Below the pieces are notes generated by a model that saw only the letters and a list, made by a program, of their open reading frames with translations, searched no databases and had not been told where the DNA came from. From positions 2,361,001 to 2,425,000 of the forward strand of contig CM060191.1 in the NCBI GenBank assembly GCA_030549335.1: a stretch of 64,000 nucleotides of DNA. Direction: 5' to 3'. Of the stretch, positions 52,001 through 58,094 are shown one piece after another; within the stretch, counting starts at the first letter, position 1; each line of letters begins with the position of its first letter. The position numbers and the translations under genes were made by a program. This DNA is from Pontederia crassipes (taxonomy: Eukaryota > Streptophyta > Magnoliopsida > Commelinales > Pontederiaceae).

Positions 52001-55000
52001 TATTATATATTAATATATACATTTAATATTAAAAAATAATCTGGTAGAATCGGTCGTGTCGTGTTACGTGTTCACGATTTACGAGTTTTTCCGGCCCTCC
52101 GTGTCGAGTCCGTTTTACGTGTTTGACAACATTGGGTGTACACCTCCATTAAGCCATATATATAGAGAATAAGAAGGATGTCTACCAAGTTGTGGTAATC
52201 ATCGACAGATGTATTAAAACCCCACTCTCAAAACAAAAAGTAGTTTTGTAGCCAAATGACCCACACGATCGCCAAATACCTCGCCATAGGTTGGTTATAT
52301 GCATGGTTGTTTCACCTATTGAGGGATCTCAAAGACCTCTATGAAGCCTCTAAAGTTTGTGATATGTGCTTATCGCACATCTCCCTAGCGATGGCACAAT
52401 GGGGGTATAGATCGGTCGTGTCCTCTCTGATGCTACACAAGCAACAAGATGTGTTGGTGCTAGGCATCAACCTCACAGGATAGGCTTTGGTAAATTTCAT
52501 GTAACACTCCCGACCAACGCATAATACTATCCACTATGGGCCTTGGCCTCACGGTTTTACCAAAACATGTCACGCCCGAGCAAGGCCATGGAGCACCTTT
52601 CCCGTGACATGCACGTGGAACTAATCCAAGGCATGTCTCTTGCATCCTTCCTTCTTAGGGGCTCAACGTACTCATTGAGTGTTCGGACCCCACCATGCAC
52701 AAAGAACCACGTGAAGTGGTTCAATACCATAGATAACATTCAATGCTTCTGTGACCCATAGGGCATGAAAAGATTCTGACTTTAAAAGGAATGCGGGATC
52801 TCCAAACAAGTTTTCAATTCGTCTTAAGGTTATCCATGTATGTGCGCTCCGAAAGGAACTAGAGATATATGGCACTAGGCAACAGGGGGTAATCCTTTGA
52901 TGTAGGGCCAATAACTCGATGATGCACTGTCAGAAGCCCAAGCGTGGATGAGAGGGAGAGTGTGCAAATGGAAAGAAAAGATCAAAGAGGAAGTGTTTTT
53001 CACTAGGTGAATGAGCCGCTTTACTTCTCCTGGAGCATTTCAGGCGGACTCGCATTGGACCAGAATTAAGCCACACGTTTTGATCAGTAACTGAAATGAT
53101 TTCAGTTTGATGACTCTGATGTTGGTGGTTTTTTTTATTTATAAACTATTAATGCTACAAATAATTGAAAAATGCAGGTTTGATCAGCTGATCATTCCAG
53201 CCAAACTCCCTCTTAATTTGACAATTATATGATGGATCTTAAATCAACATCATTACTGAATGATGCTATTGAAGTACTTTAATAATTAATGATTTTTTTT
53301 TTTTGAGAAGGAAAAGGATGACCGCCCTTAGGTTGTCATCCGGATATATATATATCACCAAAAATAAGCATCATATACAAGTAGAGGCTCTCCAGTATAG
53401 AGCAAGGAAAAAAGGGGAGGAACAAAGCTAAACAGGACCCCACTCCCGAAGAAAGCAAAAAGTGTGATGTACAATACTATCCACCTGACATCTCTCCCCA
53501 CAAAAAATGACTCGGTTACGCTGGAGCTAGATGGCCCAGGTACCAGCCAAGAAAGTCGCCAAAATAGCTCTCCAGTCCTGCCTCTGTCCTGCAAGACGTC
53601 TGATAGCCAGCCAACAATCTGCAGCCGTCTGGGGGAAAACACCACATTAGTGAATAAATTTTAGCAGCTTCAAATTCGCATCATTACTGTTTTTTAGCAG
53701 CTTCAAATCAGCAGTCCGGACACCACATGCAGGGCACCTGGACTGTCATCCCACTTGAGGTGCAAACGGTCGAGCTGTACCCAATTTCAAAATCCACATC
53801 CAACCTGTAATGCCCCCGCATGCGAGGTGAACCCAATCCACCAATCAGCCACATTTCCCTTGAATCCAACATCGGGTCGTGAGTCGACTCGACCTCCTTC
53901 CATCATGAGCCCAACATCCATAATCCCTCCGCCCAATCCCACCACCCGATGAATCTGAACACACGCCTTCATGCTCGGAATGAGCTAGACCATTGTGTGC
54001 AACCACAACCCCAACCTACCTCCCTCCTCCGCTGTTGATCCCGTGAAGACACCCACCCGCATCGACTCCGGCAATATGCCGACCATCCTCCGGCGACCAG
54101 CCACCATCACCACCACCACACCCCCGTCTTCGCCAGAACCACCTCATCCCATCGGCCAAGCCCCGACATCACCCACCTCGCCGCATGTACGGATTTCACA
54201 GCCTGCGCAACTTGCTGATGACCAACATCCTCGAGAGGAGCATCCCGCAACTGCCACACTCACCAGCGATGGGTTGGCATGCCTTCTCCACCGATGGTCC
54301 TTCCTTTGCCTACACAAGCGTCAGATCTGGGAGGACAAGGCGCAGCAAAGGACGATGCTCTGAAGGTGGTTGCAGACCGTTAGGCGACTCCCACCACCAC
54401 ACAGACATGGAGGTGGCACAGCCGAGCCTAGGAGACCATTCAACTAGAGGACCAGATAGTGGAGATCCAATGGAGGTAGTCAGACCTGACTTCAAGAGGG
54501 AGATGTCAATACTCGATTCTTCCACTTATATGCAAGCTCTTGACGAAGGATGAACAGGATGAACAGATTGATATGCAGGGCTAGCAGATCTCCGATCATC
54601 ACAGCATTGAGGCGGCCATCACGTCCTACTACTATGCATCATCTCGGCAGCGAACACTGGGCCAGGGAACATCCACCAACTTACTGATGCATAGTTTTCC
54701 TTGGTGGTGCAGGTTATTACCGAGGATGAGGTCGTCAAGGCCCTCCATGACCTCAATAGTGAGGTTCTTCCTGGGCCCAAATGGTTTTCCAGTTTTTTTC
54801 TACATGGAGTTCCGGCCGGTAGTGCGTGAGGAGATGCTCACTGTCATCTGGGAGTTCACTAACAGTGCAAAGCGCACCCTTGCAGAGCAAGTGAACTTTC
54901 GGTCAATTGTCCTATCAAGTGCCATCTATGTGGCTCGAGAGGTGCTTCCTGAGCTGATCCATCCAGCACAGTATGTGGAAGACATGGTGTTCTTCATTGA

Positions 55001-58000
55001 GGGCTCTGAGAAGAATGCTCAAGGAGAGGCCATCCTTGTTGAACTTCTCGACACGACGACCCAGCCTAAAGATTGACCATGCCAAGTCCTTCATCCCTTT
55101 GGCATGGTTCCCGAGGATGCAGCTTGATGTATGGCTGAACTTCACACTCCGATCAGCACCCTACTGTTCACTTACTTGGGCCTTCTAGTCACGGACAACC
55201 ATATCATCTCCCGAGGGTGGACTCCGGTCATCGAATGGGCATCGCACACTAAAACATCTTGCATTCTTTGCGGTGAGGTATCCCGAGGCATCTGGCCTTT
55301 TCTCATCCGACTTGGGACCATGTGACAGTCACTCCAAGGTTTGGCTCGTCAGAGACAGAGGTGGAGAACGTCCTTGAGGGCTTTTTTGGTCAATATCTAG
55401 GTCATCTGGATCCAGCGCAATCGGGTGATTTTTTATGAGGAGCGATGTCAGGCTAAGCATATTGTACACATCTTCTATCTTCGAGAGTAGGGTTTTTAGT
55501 AATTTTGCTGCTCTCTTTAAAAGCCTACACTTGTACATGACTTTCATTTCATAGTTATATATAAATGAATGACAACCACAACTCTGGCACTCATTATTGT
55601 TTTCCTAAAAAAATACTAAGTAAATAGTTGGCCCAATAACAACAACAACAACAACAACAGAACCTTATCCCACTACGTGGGGTCGGCTACATGAATCATA
55701 CGACGCCATTCCGCTCTATTAGTAACATATTCGTTGATCCATGTTCATGAAATTCGACAAAGTTTTACGCTGGCTGTCGGGGCCTAACACAACCCTCCTC
55801 CTTTATCCGGGCTTGGGACCGGCTATAAAACATAGGCGGAGTTGTCATTGAAAAAAAAATGCATAAAAATTGTATCACAAAAATGAATTCTAACAAGATG
55901 GACCTTCATAGCTTTGACTGTCTGAGCAAAGTGGCCACTCCCGCCATCTGGTAGGTCATCCCGGTCCACACTAGTCAACACAATGTAATCCACTCCCCAA
56001 CTCGCAATTGCCCAATAAGTGGCAACAAAATACAGCTAAGTCTTTTAGGTTTGTTTGTGGGGCAACAAGAAGTCCAAAAGTTAAAAATACCATCCAATTC
56101 AACTTTGAAAACAGAATACGGTTTTCTAACCAGTATAGAAAGCATTATCCAAAATCACTACCAAACACATTCATAATATTTTTTTTAAGTCATTCATATT
56201 CATTTATTAAGAAATAAAAAAAATGCACCAACCCATTATACTCTTCTTAGTAAGTGTATCAAATAAACTTACAAGGAGCCCAGTCAAGGCAGTGAACCTT
56301 GACAAAACCAGTGGCAGCTTTTTAAGGCTTACAGTTACAGCAAGGGAGCCCATAGATATACTACTGTTTAGTTCAAAGAAGAGTTTCTCAACCCTGCATT
56401 TGCATAAATAATTATAAATGAACATTGTGAGCCAAAAATATATGGATCACGAACAAAAGTTCAAAATTCAAACAAAAATGGTTACATAATTTTTAATATA
56501 AAGAAAACAGGCATACCAACGGCTTCCTTCGCCATCAACAAGAGAATGCAGAATTTTCTCTACACTGTAGTAGCATTCCTTAATAGCATAAGCCATGTAT
56601 TCATCCTTCGCTATTTTATTCCACAGCTCAGATTGCGAGTCCTTGGAGTCTAAAACCATTTCTATAGCCAATGATATCTAGAAAGGATAAAGAAGAGAAT
56701 TCAGTGTACTAATTGAAGTCAGCTTGCCAGTCAAGATATTTTAAAAAGATAGAAATTGCTACAAAAAGAACCTTATTGGTTAGAAGAAATAATGGCCACT
56801 GCACTAATCGCCAACTTCCAGAATTGCTTGGTATAGAAAGCAAATCCATTTCCCTGGAAACATTGAATATGGATTCATATAGCACAATTAATTTGATAGG
56901 AAAAAAAAACATGACAAATATACTATAGACAAAAACAGAAAGCATCAACCTGTTACTAATATAATCCTCTTCGCGTAAACTTTTGATAATTTCATTCCAA
57001 AAAGGAGAAAACTTGGCAGCATATTCCTTGGCTTTATCTTCAGGATCCTGATGCATTAAAATAAAATGAATACTGAACTCAGAAAGAAAATCACAAAATT
57101 AATTAATAAAACAATATCAATATGGAGTCAAAACCTCGAAATAAGCAACTCTGGAACAGTTCATGCCACTAGTCAGAGGTAACTGAAACTAATTTCAATC
57201 TCCACATTTCAAGCCAAATCTAATAGAATTAGAATGATGTTTGGTAGGGTTCCAAAGCCACATAATCCTCTCCCTTCTCACTGACAACGAATTATTAAAA
57301 TAAGATGGAGCCATTCTAAATCCTATCTAGCCAATCTTCCCCCATTTTCTCACCCCTCTAACCTAACCAACCAAACAATGCTAGCAAATAAATCTAAGAC
57401 AGATGGAAAAAATAACCATAGAATTTTACAATTAAAAATGGTAGTAATAAAAGGAAAAACATTACGACTTCGTTATCTCAAATTAATAGAAAGAAAAAAA
57501 CATTGGCCTGTATATAGCATGTAAAGACAATTTTTAAATCTTTCACACCTGTGGCAGCCTATTATGCAGATTCCTACAAATACAAAAAAACAGCCATTAG
57601 GGAATACAAAGAGAACAAAAGCGCGGTCACAGCTTCAACAAGCAAAAATGAGCATATAACCTCTCGGTTTGGGATGACACTAGATTGTTCACAAAAGCAG
57701 CAGGAAAGCTCTCAAATCGTTTATGAAGCATTTCAAGCGTCCGTATCTGCAAAATTCAAGTTAGTTTTTGTAGAAAAAAGAATGGCAGAAATTTATGAAG
57801 AACTATGTAGGCAAGTCAGACCTCTCCTAGGCGAGCTCGTGCACCAATTACGCCACCAACAAGGGCTGATAAGACTGTGTACCATATGTGAATATCCATA
57901 AGGTAAATCTGAATATAAACATGAACAATCAGTATGAGGGTTTATTTTCCACTTAGTAGAGCAATCACATCAAAATGAGCCAAAGGGAACTTACAGCAAC

Positions 58001-58044
58001 TACAGGTGCCCAAAGACTAAGGATTGTCAATGCATTTCTGTTTC
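25315..58044 (-). CDS. CALS10: Callose synthase, CalS9/CalS10 (GSL8-type) clade; last 32 exons
   Basis: A plasma-membrane 1,3-beta-glucan synthase (GT48) that makes callose from UDP-glucose; clade members act in cytokinesis, plasmodesmata and pollen. Exons in transcript order: 57995-58044, 57822-57908, 57661-57746, 57549-57573, 56950-57047, 56772-56853, 56517-56677, 56273-56393, 48356-48447, 48171-48261, 47930-48090, 47729-47838, 46995-47105, 46279-46347, 45861-46038, 43219-43336, 42640-42759, 41533-41648, 41361-41444, 33683-33795, 31290-31342, 31040-31216, 30885-30932, 30553-30711, 27910-28023, 27742-27830, 27479-27637, 27195-27297, 26574-26693, 26363-26413, 26076-26255, 25315-25551. All have AG/GT borders; lengths total 3563 nt, an unbroken frame of 1186 residues plus stop. 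The family is about 1900 residues, so roughly the first 700 are encoded beyond 64000. The frame is intact, so the gene is probably functional. Assignment to CalS10 over CalS9 is from remembered similarity. Confidence 0.93.
28743..28919 (-). mobile_element. Au-like SINE, copy A
   Basis: Read on the minus strand it starts AACTCCGCCTAT and ends GGGATAAGGCTTTGTTGTTGTTG. The 3' CCCACCTAGTGGGATAAGGC plus (TTG)n tail matches the Au SINE family of angiosperms. It lies in the intron between CalS exons 24 and 25. An ORF-like GC-richer stretch abuts its 5' end at 28920-29090. No long flanking duplication was found; only ACTTA is shared by both candidate borders. Confidence 0.8.
28920..29120 (-). pseudogene. 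Unidentified open stretch at the 5' side of SINE copy A
   Basis: On the minus strand about 70 codons without a stop lead straight into the SINE, with ordinary amino-acid composition (for example [10 protein letters not shown] and [13 protein letters not shown]) and higher GC than the surrounding intron. I do not recognise the protein. Its position mirrors the xanthine dehydrogenase and lipoyl synthase fragments attached to SINE copies C and E, so it may be a third captured exon. It could also be intron sequence that is open by chance. Confidence 0.3.
30553..31342 (-). CDS. CALS10: CalS exons, group E: end of the catalytic loop and first C-terminal membrane spans
   Basis: Four exons encoding [37 protein letters not shown] and [17 protein letters not shown] hydrophobic span ([13 protein letters not shown]) continues in the 48-bp exon 30885-30932 ([14 protein letters not shown]). 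Then come [15 protein letters not shown] and the [12 protein letters not shown] span. These are the loop-to-membrane transition of GT48 callose synthases. Confidence 0.94.
32172..32990. repeat. Intronic tandem triplication, period about 260 bp
   Basis: Three copies begin at AAAACATTCAACGAAC (32173), the same motif at 32431, and AAAACATTCAAAAAACCAG at 32692, and run to about 32990. They share a CCCCAAGAATGTGGA block, CTCCTCAAACCTCTCGTAC and the closing CAGCAACCATTTGA. The third copy has an additional insertion of about 36 bp (32776-32811). The array lies in the CalS intron between exons 20 and 21. Confidence 0.9.
33683..33795 (-). CDS. CALS10: CalS exon [14 protein letters not shown] block
   Basis: A single 113-bp exon isolated between a 7.6-kb intron (33796-41360) and a 2.3-kb intron (31343-33682). 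It encodes the highly conserved [20 protein letters not shown] and [12 protein letters not shown] segments. Both flanking splice sites are canonical (CAG acceptor, GTAGG donor). Confidence 0.94.
33867..34074 (+). mobile_element. Au-like SINE, copy B, with 17-bp target duplication
   Basis: The body (AACTCCGCCTATG to (GTT)n) spans about 33882-34074 and is preceded by 15 extra bases. The whole unit is flanked by the exact 17-bp repeat AAATGAACAATCCACAA at 33850-33866 and 34075-34091. That is a clear retroposition footprint. It sits in the CalS intron between exons 19 and 20, antisense to the gene. Confidence 0.92.
34135..34481. mobile_element. Tourist-like MITE (tentative)
   Basis: The left end reads TCCTTGTTTGGTAACTG and the right end, reversed, reads GGGCCCCTTTGGCTTAG, giving imperfect inverted termini. 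The flanks are TTA on the left and TAA on the right. The approximately 350-bp interior is AT-rich with complementary subterminal sequences (GATAAACACTTATTTTATC; CAAAATAACTGATAAG). The style matches Harbinger-type MITEs, but the termini and duplication are imperfect. Confidence 0.5.
34760..36840 (+). mobile_element. LINE fragment with endonuclease remnant
   Basis: Plus-strand fragments resemble the N-terminal part of a plant L1-type ORF2. An endonuclease-like [20 protein letters not shown] segment is present twice (near 35815 and 36255) because of a 437-bp duplication, and downstream blocks continue to about 36780. Frames are broken throughout. It is in the 7.6-kb CalS intron, head-on to another LINE fragment on the opposite strand. 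Confidence 0.6.
35490..36363. repeat. 437-bp tandem duplication inside the LINE fragment
   Basis: The segment beginning CTCAGTGCAG near 35491 is repeated head-to-tail from about 35927, an offset of 437 bp, with only about six differences noticed. The two identical-looking minus-strand shadow ORFs (35515 and 35952) are consequences of it. Confidence 0.93.
37010..37920 (-). mobile_element. LINE fragment, 3' half of ORF2
   Basis: Minus-strand blocks in several frames match the RT-to-C-terminus region of the LINE at 58100-61340: [54 protein letters not shown], and later a degraded tail. The strand orientation faces the neighbouring plus-strand fragment. Many frameshifts are present. Confidence 0.75.
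38190..40870 (+). mobile_element. LTR-like segment (possible solo LTR) split by a MITE
   Basis: The stretch has a promoter-like CAGTATAAAAGGAGAGG motif near 38418 followed by GC-richer leader sequence. Near its end it carries a CGATACCCCGGGCACTAC-like motif (about 40667) often seen near LTR or leader ends. Parts of its 5' portion resemble the segment at 43480-43880 (GGACAGATGGCA, GATCAAAAGGCA, TATA motif). Terminal TG/CA and a flanking duplication were not established. A hAT-type MITE interrupts it at 38961-40098. Confidence 0.4.
38961..40098. mobile_element. hAT-type MITE, CAATGTTGT family, copy 2
   Basis: The 1138-bp element has termini CAATGTTGTCAAACTCG (38961) and GATTTTGACAACATTG (ending 40098) and the exact 8-bp duplication ACCGAGAG (38953-38960 and 40099-40106). 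The interior holds GA-rich and (GCAGCA)n-like stretches that create long false ORFs. Copy 3 at 50550-52134 has the same ends and the same kind of interior. Confidence 0.93.
41361..43336 (-). CDS. CALS10: CalS exons, group C: catalytic domain core
   Basis: Four exons encoding [92 protein letters not shown] and [13 protein letters not shown]. One residue is notable: the last exon reads [10 protein letters not shown] where callose synthases normally read SLAWFMSNQE, a tryptophan-to-methionine change. Codon phase is consistent across all four junctions. Confidence 0.94.
43480..43880 (+). mobile_element. LTR-like segment related to 38190-38540
   Basis: It shares short blocks in the same order with 38200-38500: a GGCTGCTG-type start, GGACAGATGGCA, GATCAAAGGGCA, a TATATAAAGAGGAT TATA-like motif and GCTGCTG. 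The segment lies in the 2.5-kb CalS intron between exons 15 and 16. Exact ends are unknown and it may extend to about 44570. The two copies are well diverged. Confidence 0.4.
45861..48447 (-). CDS. CALS10: CalS exons, group B: start of the glucan synthase domain
   Basis: Seven exons, separated from group A by a 7.8-kb intron (48448-56272). Signatures in order are [35 protein letters not shown] and [13 protein letters not shown]. Next is the conserved [13 protein letters not shown] block that opens the catalytic domain. [39 protein letters not shown] and [14 protein letters not shown] follow, then [20 protein letters not shown]. The exon-13/exon-14 intron (46348-46994) contains a SINE plus a xanthine dehydrogenase fragment. 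Confidence 0.94.
46494..46675 (-). mobile_element. Au-like SINE, copy C (3' half of a SINE-XDH compound unit)
   Basis: This is the same SINE consensus as copies A, B, D and E, with the (TTG)n tail at the low-coordinate end. Its 5' end joins the xanthine dehydrogenase fragment directly at 46675/46676. The compound 46494-46896 is bracketed by TAATACAAT at 46485-46493 and 46897-46905. It sits in the CalS intron between exons 13 and 14, sense to the gene. Confidence 0.85.
46676..46896 (-). pseudogene. Xanthine dehydrogenase exon fragment (FAD-binding domain)
   Basis: About 73 codons in one open frame encode [40 protein letters not shown] and [13 protein letters not shown]. These are the conserved start of the FAD-binding domain of plant xanthine dehydrogenase (purine catabolism). 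A full enzyme has about 1350 residues, so this is only a fragment without a start or the rest of the protein. The fragment ends abruptly at the SINE and begins abruptly at a 9-bp direct repeat. The reading frame has no stops, suggesting recent capture. Confidence 0.88.
49195..49740 (+). mobile_element. LINE 3' fragment
   Basis: The plus strand encodes the C-terminal part of the LINE ORF2, with [12 protein letters not shown], a [13 protein letters not shown] block and [13 protein letters not shown]. The 3' UTR includes TCATTTCATGGTTATATATA and ATGACAACCACATAAC blocks shared with the fragment near 55540-55600. Related to the fragment at 37010-37920. It lies in the 7.8-kb CalS intron. Confidence 0.75.
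49666..50015. repeat. 170-bp tandem duplication spanning a LINE tail and a TIR-element end
   Basis: The block TGAGATTAATGAGGGTGTAA occurs at about 49770 and again at about 49940, and the preceding LINE tail (TCATTTCATGGTTATATATA...) is also duplicated (about 49666 and 49857). The duplication therefore happened after the TIR element had inserted next to the LINE tail. Confidence 0.88.
50550..52134. mobile_element. hAT-type MITE, CAATGTTGT family, copy 3
   Basis: The termini are CGGTGTTGTCAAAAACGCG (50550) and ACGTGTTTGACAACATTG (ending 52134), the same family as copy 2. The flanks GGTGGTAC and GGTGTACA are an imperfect 8-bp duplication. Inside are (GCCGCCACCACTGCTGTCCT)-like tandem units at 50820-50990, a long CT-rich tract at 51030-51330 and a complete SINE at 51542-51730. 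No transposase. Confidence 0.8.
51542..51730 (+). mobile_element. Au-like SINE, copy D, with 18-bp target duplication
   Basis: A complete SINE body flanked by TAATTTTTTATATATTAA at 51524-51541 and 51731-51748. It is inserted inside the hAT-type MITE 50550-52134, so the SINE is the younger of the two. No extra sequence lies between the 5' duplication and the SINE. Confidence 0.92.
52153..53287. other. Intron sequence, probably old transposon remains
   Basis: Part of the 7.8-kb CalS intron. A moderately GC-rich stretch (52200-52950) has open frames of 60-80 codons on both strands, but no recognisable protein family. It looks like eroded transposon sequence; no ends were found. Confidence 0.4.
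53288..53650 (-). mobile_element. LINE 3' fragment with poly(A)
   Basis: Reading on the minus strand, the fragment ends in CTTCTCAAAAAAAAAA at about 53288-53304, preceded by GACAACCTAAGGGCGGTCATCC, the family's 3' UTR. Upstream are the C-terminal ORF2 blocks ([22 protein letters not shown]). It is heavily 5'-truncated, as is common for LINEs. Confidence 0.72.
53680..55612 (+). mobile_element. Internally deleted LINE
   Basis: The plus strand carries Pro/Thr-rich ORF1-like sequence (53750-54360), then RT pieces: [15 protein letters not shown] and [10 protein letters not shown] (about 54712-54800), a [11 protein letters not shown] segment (about 54979, where intact relatives have YADDIVFFIEGS), [15 protein letters not shown] (about 55137) and GWTPVIEW. 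The 3' UTR matches 49660-49720. The YADD catalytic box is altered to VEDM, so the RT is dead. Confidence 0.75.
55640..55843 (-). mobile_element. Au-like SINE, copy E (3' part of a SINE-LIP1 compound unit)
   Basis: The SINE body reads AACTCCGCC to a (TTG)n tail on the minus strand. The compound unit 55640-56009, with the lipoyl synthase fragment 60 bp upstream, is flanked by the exact 9-bp repeat GCCCAATAA at 55631-55639 and 56010-56018. It sits in the 7.8-kb CalS intron, sense to the gene. Confidence 0.85.
55904..56009 (-). pseudogene. Lipoyl synthase exon fragment
   Basis: 35 codons in one open frame include [20 protein letters not shown] followed by [14 protein letters not shown]. This is the unmistakable signature of plant lipoyl synthase (LIP1/LIP1p), the radical-SAM enzyme that inserts sulphur into octanoyl groups. 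The FeS-binding cysteines lie outside this piece. The coding match stops at AAG|GT, an intron-donor-like border, followed by 60 bp of AT-rich, intron-like DNA and then a SINE. The other end coincides with a 9-bp direct repeat and lacks a splice acceptor. Confidence 0.9.
56273..58044 (-). CDS. CALS10: CalS exons, group A: end of the N-terminal membrane region and start of the cytosolic catalytic loop
   Basis: Eight exons. The first two encode hydrophobic helices ([12 protein letters not shown], then [19 protein letters not shown]), the last transmembrane spans before the large cytosolic loop. Then come GARARLGE, the [12 protein letters not shown] block, and a 25-bp micro-exon (57549-57573). 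The [18 protein letters not shown] block follows, then LLSIPSN and VQWPLFLL, the [19 protein letters not shown] helix and the RFTALTGLL segment. All are family signatures. Introns here are short (76-500 bp), apart from the flanking ones. Confidence 0.93.
57235..57380. mobile_element. Small MITE (tentative)
   Basis: The left end TGATGTTTGGTAGGGTT and the right end, reversed CATTGTTTGGTTGGTTAG, form imperfect inverted termini about 145 bp apart, with complementary C/T-rich and G/A-rich interiors. It lies in the CalS intron between the 25-bp micro-exon and the next exon. The duplication is not clear. Confidence 0.45.
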
Positions 58045-58094
58045 CTGGGTTATAATAAAAAAAAAAGATAAATGTTACTTCAAAAAAATAAAAA

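Larger units (their letters stand above)
49945..52152. mobile_element. TIR element, split by a hAT-type MITE
   Basis: The left end TTAATGAGGGTGTAACACCC (49945) and the right end, read in reverse as TTAATGGAGGTGTACACCCC (52152), form inverted termini with small differences. About 600 bp of GC-rich sequence follow the left end, and the right end is reached only after the MITE at 50550-52134. Superfamily unknown. A short target duplication could not be confirmed, partly because the left end is itself tandemly duplicated. Confidence 0.6.
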
